DNA of 64,000 nucleotides from Thermoflavimicrobium daqui (GCF_003313465.1 NZ_KZ845664.1:310001-374000); one strand, 5' to 3'; counted from the first letter of the stretch, positions 16,780-25,444 are shown. A program made the numbers and translations. Notes: a model not told the origin generated them from the sequence alone.

Positions 16780-19101
16780 TCATCCTGGGAATTTAGGATC
16801 TTGAATCAGATACTCTTTGGGGGGCTTTGCTCCTAAAAGATGTTCGACAAAGTAATCCCAACGACGACGAATAAAATAAGCATCTGCTCCGATTCCATGG
16901 TGACGATTCGGAATGATCATAAGGTCAAAATCTTTGTTTGCTTCCATTAAAGCATGAACCATTCGCATGGTTAAAGCAGGATGAACATTGTCATCCATAT
17001 CTCCAGTAACTAAAAGCAATTTCCCCTTAAGATTGGCAACGAGGGTGGTATTATCCTGTTTTTGATATAGTTCGGGGTCGAAGAGCCCTTGGAACCGCTC
17101 ACCCCATGAAGCCAGATAGTAACGTTGATCATGATTGCCACACCCTGCTATGGCTACCTTGTACACATCTGGATAAGTTAGGATTGCTCGTGCTGCTCCA
17201 TATCCTCCTCCAGATTCACCATAAATCCCAACACGGTTTGGATCTAAAAAAGGAAATTGCTGTGCCAGTTGGGCGATTGCTGCAACATGGTCTTCAAGAC
17301 CTGCAGCTTTTTCTAGTCTTCCATCGGAGTAATCGTGGAAGGCTTTTGAGCGGAACGGTGTACCTCTACCATCCATAATCATTACAGCAAATCCTAACTG
17401 GGCAAAGGCTTGAGCACAGCCTGTAAAATCGACAGGGGCATTATACTCTCCACCCCAAGTAAATTGCTTTGGAGTATGGGCAAGCTGTGGACCACCATAA
17501 AAATAATCGAGAATGGGATACTTGTTCTCACGATTTAACTGAGCAGGCGGAACTAGGATACCATATAAATCGGTTATCCCATCCGCAGCCTTGACCGTAA
17601 ATCGTTTAGGTATTTGGTAACCTTTATCCAATAGAGGGGCAATGTCAGCTTGCTCCAGTTCAAGAATGAGACTGCCATCATTTCGACGTAATACGGTTTT
17701 AGGTGGCTTGTCTATACATGAAAAAGTATCAATAAAAAATTGATGATTAGGGGACAAAGATATTTCATGTTCACCCTCTTCAGGTGTTAACAGGGTGAGT
17801 TCTGTACCATCGAGACGAACGCGATACAAATGTTGGAGATAAGGGTCACGTCCTGCTTCCCGACCACTCCCTGTAAAGTAAATCCAACCTTTCTCTTCAT
17901 CAATTGCTAGAAGGCGACGAACAACCCAAGAGCCTGAGGTAATCTGTTTTTTTAGTTTCCCTGTCTGACCGTCAAATAGATAGAGATGAGACCACCCATC
18001 TCGTTCAGAATGCCAGAGGAGGGAATTACTTTTACACAGCCACCGTATATTCATTCCTCCAGCCAAGCTTGCCAGATTATATAAGTCTGTAAAAAGGAAT
18101 GATTTACTCTTCTCTTCTAAAAGGGTACGAGTTTTTCCTGTTGCGGTATCCACGACTAACAATCGAACAGATCGATAATCTCGAGCCATGTCTATAAAAT
18201 AGACGAGATGGCTATCATCTGACCAGTAAGCTGTTTGTAAACTAGGTGTAAGAGGTGACATAATCCCTGTGATAACCGGTTTTGCCTGAACTGGAATCAT
18301 CGTACCTTTTTCGAGATCAAAGATAACGAATTCAGCTAGAGGAAGATGCTTATCTCCAACCAATGGAAAGCGATAAGAATGGATAATTGGTGCTTGGGTT
18401 TCGTCAAGTGGAACCGATTGTAGTAAATGCATTTGGCGAACCTTACGTTGATCTAAGCGATGGGACAATATTTTTTTAGAGTCAGGTGACCACAATGCAG
18501 CAGGTGGGAGTTTTTCATTGTATAATCGATCAAAAACAGCACTCGTACGAGCTTCTGGATGTGTACCATAATCATAGTAAGGTTTACCATCCAAGGTAAG
18601 AGGAATGACCTTATCTGTTTGTAAACAGCGTAAAAATAAGTTATGCTCCTCAACAAAAATAGACCATTTACCATCTGGAGAAGGTAGTTCATATGGAGGT
18701 ATTTCCTTGGATGGATTGGTTTTTCTACATTCATACGTATCTAAATGACAAATCCAATGTGTTTCATCAACTTGAAACTGAATAGCCTGCTGATTATCGA
18801 CATAGCTAAAAGATTCAAAAGGAAGATGATTTGGATGATATTCATGTTTTAATGCATTAGAGAGGGCATTTGCTAACTTGACATGATCAAAGGCAGGTTC
18901 TTTCGATTTTTTGGATGGGTTGACGAAAATAAACTGTTTTCCACATTCATTCCCTAGTCGTACATCTCGACGATACCAAAAGCATCCTTCATTTCCAACC
19001 CACTGTGGCGAGATATTTCCATTTAATACATCCTTTACTGTATTCCAAGCCAATAAACTCTCTGCGCGTTGGTACTGTTCATAGGTAATAGCAGTTGTCA
19101 T
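16780..19101 (-). CDS. Prolyl oligopeptidase family serine peptidase (S9, DPP-IV-like)
   Basis: A 773-residue cytosolic peptidase with an N-terminal beta-propeller (about residues 60-500; strands such as SPDGKWSIFVEEHNLFLR and SPDSKKILSHRLD). A C-terminal alpha/beta-hydrolase domain follows. The catalytic triad is visible: Ser630 in GESGGGYG, Asp703 or Asp704 in TGDMDDNVHP, His735 in NRHHGIG. GGPQLAHTPKQF precedes it, as in dipeptidyl peptidase IV relatives. There is no signal peptide. It probably cleaves short, proline-containing peptides. Its promoter is overlapped by an 18-bp inverted repeat and it is divergent from a GbsR-type regulator, which suggests repression by that protein. Confidence 0.92.
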   Translation of the reverse strand: MTTAITYEQYQRAESLLAWNTVKDVLNGNISPQWVGNEGCFWYRRDVRLGNECGKQFIFVNPSKKSKEPAFDHVKLANALSNALKHEYHPNHLPFESFSYVDNQQAIQFQVDETHWICHLDTYECRKTNPSKEIPPYELPSPDGKWSIFVEEHNLFLRCLQTDKVIPLTLDGKPYYDYGTHPEARTSAVFDRLYNEKLPPAALWSPDSKKILSHRLDQRKVRQMHLLQSVPLDETQAPIIHSYRFPLVGDKHLPLAEFVIFDLEKGTMIPVQAKPVITGIMSPLTPSLQTAYWSDDSHLVYFIDMARDYRSVRLLVVDTATGKTRTLLEEKSKSFLFTDLYNLASLAGGMNIRWLCKSNSLLWHSERDGWSHLYLFDGQTGKLKKQITSGSWVVRRLLAIDEEKGWIYFTGSGREAGRDPYLQHLYRVRLDGTELTLLTPEEGEHEISLSPNHQFFIDTFSCIDKPPKTVLRRNDGSLILELEQADIAPLLDKGYQIPKRFTVKAADGITDLYGILVPPAQLNRENKYPILDYFYGGPQLAHTPKQFTWGGEYNAPVDFTGCAQAFAQLGFAVMIMDGRGTPFRSKAFHDYSDGRLEKAAGLEDHVAAIAQLAQQFPFLDPNRVGIYGESGGGYGAARAILTYPDVYKVAIAGCGNHDQRYYLASWGERFQGLFDPELYQKQDNTTLVANLKGKLLLVTGDMDDNVHPALTMRMVHALMEANKDFDLMIIPNRHHGIGADAYFIRRRWDYFVEHLLGAKPPKEYLIQDPKFPG

Positions 19102-19135
19102 AAAAAGCCACTCCTTTTATACTTATTTTTATTAC

Positions 19136-19179
19136 TAATATTAATATCGTTAATGATGTTGTTAACGATATTAATATTA
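19136..19179. promoter_or_regulatory. Operator: perfect 18-bp inverted repeat
   Basis: TAATATTAATATCGTTAA (19136-19153) is repeated exactly in inverse at 19162-19179, with an 8-base spacer. The right arm covers the -10 box of the peptidase promoter. This is the expected position for a repressor site, probably for the divergent GbsR-type regulator (inference). Confidence 0.7.
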
Positions 19180-19202
19180 AGATAGAAAATCTGACCTGTC
19201 AA
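19174..19202 (-). promoter_or_regulatory. Sigma-A promoter of the S9 peptidase
   Basis: On the minus strand TTGACA (19202-19197), a 17-base spacer and TAATAT (19179-19174) form a near-consensus promoter. The -10 lies inside the inverted repeat. Confidence 0.75.
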
Positions 19203-19417
19203 TACAGAATTTTTGATAGAATAGATCAAATTCATCACCACAAACATTATTAGTCATGTGCGAAAAATTTAGTTCATTCCAATATTATGTAAATTAACAA
19301 CCCTGATATTCAAAGTGATAATCTTAAAGAAAGCTACAAGAAATTTCTATTAATAACTAATAACAAATGAATAATAAAACAAAGAACCTCGGATAAAGGA
19401 GAGATCTCTGGATATTC

Positions 19418-19446
19418 TTGACATCAGAGATAAGACATTTTATTAT
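19418..19446 (+). promoter_or_regulatory. Sigma-A promoter of the GbsR-type regulator
   Basis: TTGACA (19418-19423), 17 bases, TATTAT (19441-19446). Downstream, TAACAT and ATGTTA form a second AT-rich palindrome with a GTTAACGA element also found in the peptidase operator. This suggests autoregulation. Between 19203 and 19417 I see nothing else. Confidence 0.7.
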
Positions 19447-19488
19447 TAATAACATTAAATATTATGTTAACGAATAGGAAGAGATAGC

Positions 19489-20007
19489 ATGTCTAATCTC
19501 CAAAAACTACAAGCGAAGTTTAATCATGAGATGGATCAAATAAGTGACGATCGAAGTAGTTTATTAACCAATCGACTTTTTTCGTTGCTTTTATTTTCGA
19601 TTAAACCATTGAGTTTACAAGAAATGGCCGACAAACTTGAGGTATCCAAAGCTGCGGTAAGTGTTCGGATTCGTGAATTGGAAAAGGCGGGTATGTGTAT
19701 TAAAACCTCTAAAATCAGTGATCGGCGAGATTACTACCAAATCGCTCATGACTACAGCTTTTTTTTGATGGGTGGATTCCTAGAAAAAATGAATCGTTTC
19801 TTGAAAGGTATGGAGGAATTGTTACAAGAGTGGCCAGATGAATCGGAAATTTCAGAAGAACAAATCGATGTATCTCATATAGCTAAACAAAGAGTAATGG
19901 AATTTAAATTATTCAGTGATATACTTTTGCAACGCTTACAAGGTTTTGATGAAGAATGGGAAGAGAAAAGGAAGGAAATAGGTAGACATCCATTCAGAGA
20001 TGTTTAA
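19489..20007 (+). CDS. GbsR/MarR-type transcriptional regulator
   Basis: A 172-residue winged helix-turn-helix regulator. The DNA-binding domain spans about residues 25-90 (RLFSLLLFSIKPLSLQEMADKLEVSKAAVSVRIRELEKAGM), with the wing at KISDRRDYYQIA. The C-terminal half is helical and would form the dimer. The pattern NRLFSLL...PLSLQEMADKLEVSKAAVS is that of the GbsR subfamily. The gene is divergent from the S9 peptidase, and inverted repeats overlap both promoters. Its inducer is unknown. Confidence 0.85.
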   Translation: MSNLQKLQAKFNHEMDQISDDRSSLLTNRLFSLLLFSIKPLSLQEMADKLEVSKAAVSVRIRELEKAGMCIKTSKISDRRDYYQIAHDYSFFLMGGFLEKMNRFLKGMEELLQEWPDESEISEEQIDVSHIAKQRVMEFKLFSDILLQRLQGFDEEWEEKRKEIGRHPFRDV

Positions 20008-20306
20008 TCGTCTCCACTTAAACCTATCTTTCTTTATATAAAAGATTGGATTTCTCTTTGAGTAGAGGAATTCAATCTTTTTTGTTAATGATAGAAAATA
20101 CAATTGATTATATTTTATGGCTACTGATGGTTTTATGGATGAAAGAAGTTCAGCAAAGAACAATAAATAGATTAAAACATGAAGAAGAACTAAATTAAGT
20201 GAAAAAAAGAAAAACAGATAAGGTAACAAATGAATGTTTTATTACCTTATCTGTTTTCTGTTATTTAAATATAGTTCATATCCTTTTTCGAACAAGGATG
20301 CTTGAT

Positions 20307-20480
20307 TTTTAGCTATATGCTTGAGCAGCGAGAGCGAATAAGTGATCTCTAGATGGAAGTGAGCTACTATTACGTAACATAACAGGTGGCTGCCGTACTA
20401 TCTTAAATCCTCTTTGTTGTAAAAAGTCGATAAAAGTTGTGTGCTGAGAAGGAGTATCGATCCGGAGAATAGTCTATCAA
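20307..20480 (-). pseudogene. C-terminal remnant of a GNAT acetyltransferase
   Basis: On the minus strand a frame without a start encodes ILRIDTPSQHTTFIDFLQQRGFKIV..., ending in DHLFALAAQAYS and a stop. This is the usual C-terminal tail of one class of GNAT acetyltransferases (end pattern D-R/H-L/I-F-A-L/I-A-x-Q). A stop lies just before the first residue, so everything N-terminal is gone. Confidence 0.55.
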
Positions 20481-20727
20481 AACAACAGATACCAATAAAC
20501 TGCAAATTCAATCGTATCGGGATCTAGTCCTTTATATAGATTAAGATCGAATCTAAGCCACAAGACTCATAAAATTGACAGGCTCTAACATTGGTGTTCT
20601 GAGTTTCTAACATCATCCCTAGTAAACCACGACGGATTGCCCAATGCTTCGCATATTCCATCAATTTTTTGCCAATCCCATACCTTCTAAAATTTAGATC
20701 AACCTTGATGTCTTCAATATAAGTCAC
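20475..20727 (-). pseudogene. Truncated, frameshifted GNAT acetyltransferase (streptothricin-acetyltransferase-like)
   Basis: Starting flush against the stop of the LysR gene, the minus strand reads VTYIEDIKVDLNFRRYGIGKKLMEYA and NVRACQFYESCG. These are the acetyl-CoA-binding motif A (R-x-x-G-x-G/K) and the following strand of a GNAT enzyme. After CGLDSILIYIKD the frame stops. In the next frame it continues as YKGLDPDTIEFAVYWYLLF, the normal end of streptothricin/nourseothricin-type acetyltransferases. The first 90 or so residues are missing. It is a pseudogene or deletion junction. Confidence 0.6.
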
Positions 20728-21605
20728 TGTAACTGGTCTTGTTTTTTTATGAGCTGGATAAAAGCATGAAGTGCTTTGGACATAAATACGTCATGGCGAT
20801 GAATAAAAGATATACAGACTTGGGCAAAGCTCGGGGGTAAAGAATGGGGATAAAGGAGAGCGTCTGGTGAATACTGCTGATATTTCTCGAGTATAGAACG
20901 GGTTGTAATCCCAATCCCAAGTCCTGCTTGGATACAGCCGAGGATGGTATCAATGCTACTAAATTCTCGAAATAGTTTAGGGATGATTCCCGCTTCATGT
21001 AACCATTTTTCCAGACGCGCTCGATAAGCACAACCTACTCCAAATACAAGGATGGGCTTTTGTTGCAAAAGAGAAATAGGGTCTGTCTCTGATAGATGGC
21101 TAACTACAACGAGCTCCTCATGCCAGATAGGGATTGTGCTTAGATCAGGGTGCTGAATCGGATCGGGAACAAAGGCACCATCCAACTTATAATTGAAGAC
21201 GTGTTCGACTAAAGCAGTTGAAGAGGCGGTTTCAAGTGAACAGTCCACTTGTGGATAGGTTTGACAGTACTGAGTTAGCACAGGTGGGAGACGAACGGCA
21301 GCTGTAGACTCAGTCGATCCAAGGGAAAGGGAACCAGTAACAATGGATGTCTCATTACGTACAGCTTTTATTGTTTCATCCAGCATATGTAGGATTTTTT
21401 CTGTATAGGATAGGAGCGTTTTGCCTGCAGAAGTGATTTGCACACCCCGACTATGTCGATAAAAAAGTGTGGTATGTAGCTCTTTTTCTAGTTGTTTGAT
21501 CCGATTGGTTACATTGGACTGTACATAGTTAAGCTTTTGGGCTGCTTTGGAAATACTTTGTTCCTGTGCTACGATCTGAAATATTTTTAAATCTTGTAGA
21601 TCCAT
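20724..21605 (-). CDS. LysR-family transcriptional regulator
   Basis: A 293-residue LysR protein. The N-terminal helix-turn-helix is LKIFQIVAQEQSISKAAQKLNYVQSNVTNRIKQLEKEL, followed by the linker helix and a two-lobed effector domain (GSLSLGSTESTAAVRLPPVLTQYCQTYPQVDCSLE...). The start is ATG 21605 with GGAGGA five bases upstream. It is divergent from the MFS exporter gene, 105 bases away, the standard layout for LysR control of a neighbour. Its stop overlaps the truncated acetyltransferase, so its last few residues may be rearranged, though the length is normal. Confidence 0.9.
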   Translation of the reverse strand: MDLQDLKIFQIVAQEQSISKAAQKLNYVQSNVTNRIKQLEKELHTTLFYRHSRGVQITSAGKTLLSYTEKILHMLDETIKAVRNETSIVTGSLSLGSTESTAAVRLPPVLTQYCQTYPQVDCSLETASSTALVEHVFNYKLDGAFVPDPIQHPDLSTIPIWHEELVVVSHLSETDPISLLQQKPILVFGVGCAYRARLEKWLHEAGIIPKLFREFSSIDTILGCIQAGLGIGITTRSILEKYQQYSPDALLYPHSLPPSFAQVCISFIHRHDVFMSKALHAFIQLIKKQDQLQ

Positions 21606-21621
21606 AAATTCCTCCAAAGCT

Positions 21622-21668
21622 ATCATTAAAATTGATAGAATCATTCACTTCCATTCATTTTTAATGAT
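21622..21668. promoter_or_regulatory. Candidate LysR binding region
   Basis: ATCATTAAAA (21622-21631) and TTTTAATGAT (21659-21668) are perfect inverted arms 27 bases apart. ATCATTAAAATTGAT within the left part fits a T-N11-A LysR box. It lies between the divergent LysR and MFS genes. Confidence 0.45.
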
Positions 21669-21710
21669 AAGATAAATGATTTAGTATGTAAATGAAAGGA
21701 AGTGATTTTA

Positions 21711-22919
21711 GTGGAGGTCAATCGATGGAAAATACTTGGTTTAGCTACAGCTGTACAAGCAAGCTCGACCATGATTACTTATGGAGTGGGACCGATTGCG
21801 ACCGTTTGGCAGGAGCAGCTAGGTTTATCTCAGAGTCAAGTAGGCTTTCTAGTATCTACAGTAAATCTGGGCCCTCTTTTTTCGATGATCTGGTTGGGAC
21901 GAGCCTTAGATCGCTATGGTGAACGATGGTTAATGGGGATGGGAACGATTTGTATAGGAGGTATGTTCATTGGCATTTCGATGGTACAACAATATTTGAT
22001 TCTATGTTTGGCTTTGTTGGGGATTGGACTTTTTTATGGAATTGCCCAACCTGGAGGAACCAGAGTAATCACTCGGCTTTTTTCCAAGGAAGAGCGTGGT
22101 CTGGCGATGGGAATTCGTCAAGCAGCCATTCCTTTAGGTGGTGGTCTGGCTGGATATTTCGTTTCGACCTTCAGTGAATTGTATCACTTATCACTAACAA
22201 TGACAGTTCTTGGCAGTTTAGCAGTATTAACTGGAATGATTTTTCTATGGGGTTTTCGTAATGAAAAAGGGAAGGAAGTAAAAAAAGAAAAGACCTCATC
22301 ATTTCGCCTAACCCTTCGTATTCTATGGCAAGATCGCAGGCTATATCCACTCATAGGGATCGGAATGGTTTTGATATCTTTACAAGCAATTTTGGTAGCA
22401 CACTTAACGGCTTATTTGAAGCTATATTCAAGCTATAGTGCGAGAGAGGCGGCTATGTTGTTTGTCTTCACCTTCTTCATGGGCATGATCGGGCGTATTC
22501 TATTACCTTGGCTAGCAGATCGATTTGGATCACAAAATTATGCAAATTATTTAGCTTGGTCAGCAGGAGCAGTCATTCTCGGATTATGGTTACTGATATT
22601 AGCTCCCAAAGCAATACCGATGGGTATAGCAATTCTTATATTTAGTTGGTTGGGATTGTTCGCCTTAGGTTGGTATAGTTTTTTTATACTGGAAGTAACC
22701 AAGCGATCAGCAGATGATGCTGTAGGAGTCACGGTGGGATATGTTTTGACATGGAATCAAATCGCATTGATCTTAAGCCCTTGGTGGTTTGGTATATTGG
22801 TTGACTTCTTCCATGACTTTAAGCTAGCTTGGATCAGTTGGACAGGGTGTATGTCTCTGATTCTCGTAGTTGCTCTTATCTTTGAATATCGATATAGAAG
22901 AACCCAAACCAGAGCTTAA
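21711..22919 (+). CDS. Major facilitator superfamily transporter
   Basis: A 402-residue protein with 12 predicted membrane helices. The MFS motif A variant between helices 2 and 3 is GRALDRYGERWLMGMG, with the related ILLPWLADRFGSQ between helices 8 and 9. The style is that of the CynX/NimT or oxalate-formate-like subfamily of organic-anion or drug carriers. The start is GTG 21711, about ten bases after AAAGGA. It is probably activated by the divergent LysR protein. The substrate is not known. Confidence 0.85.
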   Translation: MEVNRWKILGLATAVQASSTMITYGVGPIATVWQEQLGLSQSQVGFLVSTVNLGPLFSMIWLGRALDRYGERWLMGMGTICIGGMFIGISMVQQYLILCLALLGIGLFYGIAQPGGTRVITRLFSKEERGLAMGIRQAAIPLGGGLAGYFVSTFSELYHLSLTMTVLGSLAVLTGMIFLWGFRNEKGKEVKKEKTSSFRLTLRILWQDRRLYPLIGIGMVLISLQAILVAHLTAYLKLYSSYSAREAAMLFVFTFFMGMIGRILLPWLADRFGSQNYANYLAWSAGAVILGLWLLILAPKAIPMGIAILIFSWLGLFALGWYSFFILEVTKRSADDAVGVTVGYVLTWNQIALILSPWWFGILVDFFHDFKLAWISWTGCMSLILVVALIFEYRYRRTQTRA

Positions 22920-22942
22920 CCTGTTTTGGGCTTGGATAAGAA

Positions 22943-23602
22943 TTAGGGATGGGATGAATTTGATAAATGCTCTTTTGATTGGTATATGCCGTATTTTAAA
23001 ATTTCACACACTTCGGTAATTTCTTGATAAATATCTTCAAATAAGCTCAATCCTTTGTCGGATTGGGTTTGTAGCGTTTGGATATGTTTATTAGAAACGG
23101 CTTCAAGCAATAAGAAAACGGTCTGTATGGTTTTATCTTGATTGATTCCAGGACGAAAGTTCGAACGATCTATATTAGAGAAGAGGAGAGATGAGTTTAA
23201 TTGATGAAATTCTTCCAGTTTGTCTTTGATCTCATTTCTTAATTCATCAGGAACCTCATATACAGAAGCAAAGAGAAAACGATATTCTAAGGGGTGTGTT
23301 GTAAATACATCGATTTTGATCTTGCCAAATAGAAGAAGCCGATCAAATAAATCCGTCGGTAACTTTTTGACTTGAAGAAGGATCTGATTTTTGATGAGGT
23401 GGAGGCATTGATCAAAAATATGTAGATATAGATTCTTTTTATTTTTAAAGTAGTGAAACAAGAGCCCTTTCGATATGCCAGCTGCTTGGGTAATTTGATT
23501 AGTAGAAGCTTTATCATAACCTTTTTCTGCAAATTCTTTCAACGAAGCTAGATAGATTTTTTCCCGTTTATCCTTAGGAATCTGTAGGTTGATCGAAGTC
23601 AT
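22943..23602 (-). CDS. TetR-family transcriptional regulator
   Basis: A 219-residue TetR repressor. The helix-turn-helix lies at about residues 10-55 (REKIYLASLKEFAEKGYDKASTNQITQAAGISKGLLFHYFKNKKNLYLHIF), a textbook match, followed by an all-helical ligand domain. The start is ATG 23602 with AAAGGTGA upstream. It is divergent from the FAD monooxygenase gene. Two palindromes built on TTGACC/GGTCAA sit over the -35 boxes of both divergent promoters, which implies repression of itself and of the monooxygenase. Confidence 0.9.
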   Translation of the reverse strand: MTSINLQIPKDKREKIYLASLKEFAEKGYDKASTNQITQAAGISKGLLFHYFKNKKNLYLHIFDQCLHLIKNQILLQVKKLPTDLFDRLLLFGKIKIDVFTTHPLEYRFLFASVYEVPDELRNEIKDKLEEFHQLNSSLLFSNIDRSNFRPGINQDKTIQTVFLLLEAVSNKHIQTLQTQSDKGLSLFEDIYQEITEVCEILKYGIYQSKEHLSNSSHP

Positions 23603-23794
23603 GAAAATCACCTTTTTTAAATTAGTTTTTATTAGGAGCCGACTACTGAAAGTGAACAAGTATATCTTAACTGGAATGGTTAGATATTTCCACTTTCATC
23701 ACAGGACGGTTATTTGTAAACCTTTCTTTAATGGACTGATCTTGAATGCAATTCAGGATTGGTTCATGGATAGGTAGAATTTTTTATTCTTATT

Positions 23795-23812
23795 ATTGAC
23801 CATATGGTCAAT
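23795..23812. promoter_or_regulatory. TetR operator 1, perfect 18-bp palindrome
   Basis: ATTGACCATATGGTCAAT reads the same on both strands. Its TTGACC (23796-23801) also serves as a -35 box for the plus strand, with TAAATA at 23818-23823 after 16 bases. Confidence 0.75.
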
Positions 23813-23823
23813 GTCCTTAAATA
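23796..23823 (+). promoter_or_regulatory. Promoter of the FAD monooxygenase
   Basis: TTGACC, 16-base spacer, TAAATA. The -35 lies in operator 1. The leader to the gene is about 200 bases long (23824-24033) and shows no other feature. Confidence 0.5.
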
Positions 23824-23824
23824 C

Positions 23825-23853
23825 AGTATATCGATTCATGACCCAATGGTCAA
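23825..23853 (-). promoter_or_regulatory. Promoter of the TetR gene
   Basis: On the minus strand TTGACC (23853-23848), 17 bases, TATACT (23830-23825). The -35 lies in operator 2. Confidence 0.65.
23839..23852. promoter_or_regulatory. TetR operator 2
   Basis: TGACCCAATGGTCA has the same TGACC/GGTCA arms as operator 1, around a CAAT centre. It covers the -35 box of the minus-strand promoter. Confidence 0.65.
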
Positions 23854-24033
23854 TATATAGTCAAAAAAGCAACCATGAGTTCAAATGTTTTTTTGGTAAG
23901 CTTAAAATAAGTTAAATCGATAACCTGACATCTATCGACTCAGATTTAGCCATCTCAAAACATGCTGATAAACTTCAATCAAAAGAGAAGAAGCAGAATA
24001 ATATGATTTAAATATAGGGAGAGAGGGCACTAG

Positions 24034-25182
24034 ATGAAAGCCATTATTGTTGGAGCTGGAATCGGAGGGCTCTGTGCAGCTATTTCCTTAAAACAAGCAG
24101 GATTTGAAGTGGAAATTTTTGAACGTGAGCCTGAAATTAAGCTGGTAGGAGCCGGATTATCTCTTTGGGAGAATGGTACGAAAGGGCTTGAACTATTAGG
24201 ATTAGGGGATTCACTAAAAGAAATAGCTGTACCAAATGGTGGAAAAATTTGCGATTGGCAAGGAAAACCATTTTCTTCAGGAAATGAAGAATCGATTGTC
24301 CATATGGTTGATGTTCCAGTAATGGGAGTTCATCGAGCTGATTTACATGCTTTGTTAATGAAAGAAATTGAAGAAAAAGAACTTCATTTAGGTTCGGAGT
24401 TTATTTGCTTTGAACAGACTTCTGATGGTGTTACTGCTTATTTTAAAGACGGATCCATTGTTAAGGGAAGTATTTTGATTGGTGCTGATGGGGTAAAGTC
24501 ACGGGTTCGAGAGCAGCTATTTCCACAGATTAAAGTGAGATATGCAGGTTATCTGGCTTGGAGAGGTGTAGCCTATCTAGACCATTCTAATCTCAAACAT
24601 GGTGAAAATTTCGAAGCGTGGGGTTTTGGTCAACGCTTTGGTATTCTTCGACTAAGCCAAAATCGGATCTACTGGTTTGCCACGATTAACTCTCCCCAAG
24701 ATCTTCGATCAGAAATAAACAGACACCCATCTTTTTTATTAGATCGGTTTCAAGGTTGGCTTTCGCCAGTAGAAGAGTTAATCCAGATGACAAAAGATCA
24801 CGATCTCTTTTGCCATGCAATATATGATATGGATCCGATGCGAAGATGGGGATTTGGTCGCGTCACTTTGCTAGGAGATGCAGCTCATGCAATGACTCCA
24901 AATTTAGGTCAAGGTGCAAACCAAGCGATCGAAGATGCCCTTGTCTTAAGTAAAATGATCCAAGAGAATGATCAACTGGATCAAGCTTTACTTCAATATG
25001 AAAATAAACGAATCCAAAGAACTTCTAAGCTTATTCTCCAGGCACGTCAAGTGGGGAGGGTTGGACAATGGTCCCATCCGTTTGTATGTCGGGTTCGTGA
25101 CCTTATTTTTCGTAAAACACCAAACTCAGTGCTTAAAAAACAATTTTCCTTTATCAAAGAGGATTTTTTAAACAGTAATTAA
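24034..25182 (+). CDS. FAD-dependent monooxygenase (UbiH/PHBH type)
   Basis: A 382-residue class A flavin monooxygenase. The N-terminal dinucleotide fold is AIIVGAGIGGLCAAISLKQAGFEVEIFER. The middle DG motif is ILIGADGVKSRVREQLF. The second FAD-binding block is VTLLGDAAHAMTPNLGQGANQAIEDALVLS. These enzymes hydroxylate or epoxidise aromatic and terpenoid compounds using NAD(P)H and O2. Its divergent TetR partner suggests induction by a toxic substrate. The sequence style is close to Bacillus proteins annotated as zeaxanthin-epoxidase- or TetX-like. Substrate not determinable. Confidence 0.9.
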   Translation: MKAIIVGAGIGGLCAAISLKQAGFEVEIFEREPEIKLVGAGLSLWENGTKGLELLGLGDSLKEIAVPNGGKICDWQGKPFSSGNEESIVHMVDVPVMGVHRADLHALLMKEIEEKELHLGSEFICFEQTSDGVTAYFKDGSIVKGSILIGADGVKSRVREQLFPQIKVRYAGYLAWRGVAYLDHSNLKHGENFEAWGFGQRFGILRLSQNRIYWFATINSPQDLRSEINRHPSFLLDRFQGWLSPVEELIQMTKDHDLFCHAIYDMDPMRRWGFGRVTLLGDAAHAMTPNLGQGANQAIEDALVLSKMIQENDQLDQALLQYENKRIQRTSKLILQARQVGRVGQWSHPFVCRVRDLIFRKTPNSVLKKQFSFIKEDFLNSN

Positions 25183-25183
25183 A

Positions 25184-25213
25184 TTGGACTTGAGATCGCA
25201 AATATGGTAAAAT
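25184..25213 (+). promoter_or_regulatory. Sigma-A promoter of the ABC-F leader
   Basis: TTGGAC (25184-25189), 18-base spacer, TAAAAT (25208-25213), starting two bases after the monooxygenase stop. Transcription from about 25220 would give a 360-base leader before the ABC-F start. Confidence 0.6.
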
Positions 25214-25250
25214 GACTGCAAATAATTGTGGGTGGAGGTATTAAAGGAGC

Positions 25251-25352
25251 CATGCGCATTCATTCCGTTCGATAAGACCCAATGATTCATATAGATACGG
25301 TGGTCTTTACTGCTTGTAAGAGCAAGCGGTCGGAATGCGTATGCCCTTTTTT
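25251..25352 (+). terminator. Conditional terminator in the ABC-F leader
   Basis: CATGCGCATTC (25251-25261) pairs with GAATGCGTATG (25333-25343), 11 pairs including one G-T, followed by CCCTTTTTT. Inside the loop AAGACC/GGTCTT and GCTTG/CAAGC can form smaller hairpins. The 5' arm is also the start of the leader peptide, the hallmark of ribosome-mediated attenuation. Confidence 0.65.
25252..25275 (+). CDS. Putative 7-residue leader peptide (MRIHSVR)
   Basis: ATG 25252 to TAA 25275 encodes MRIHSVR. AAAGGAG lies very close upstream and GGAGG a little further, so translation is plausible but not certain. The first codons form the 5' arm of the terminator stem described next. A ribosome paused on this peptide would prevent the terminator from forming, as in known antibiotic-induced attenuators. 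Confidence 0.45.
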   Translation: MRIHSVR

Positions 25353-25444
25353 ATATATCGTAGGAATCGATAGTGTGAGTTTAGAGTAAATTGTCTTGGT
25401 AATAGATCAGCTTTTACAATGATAAACGGCTGATTTCTATTCAA

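Noticed and set aside
24968-25171. 67-codon frame within the monooxygenase gene
   Set aside because: It is in another frame of a well-matched coding region and lacks a start signal.
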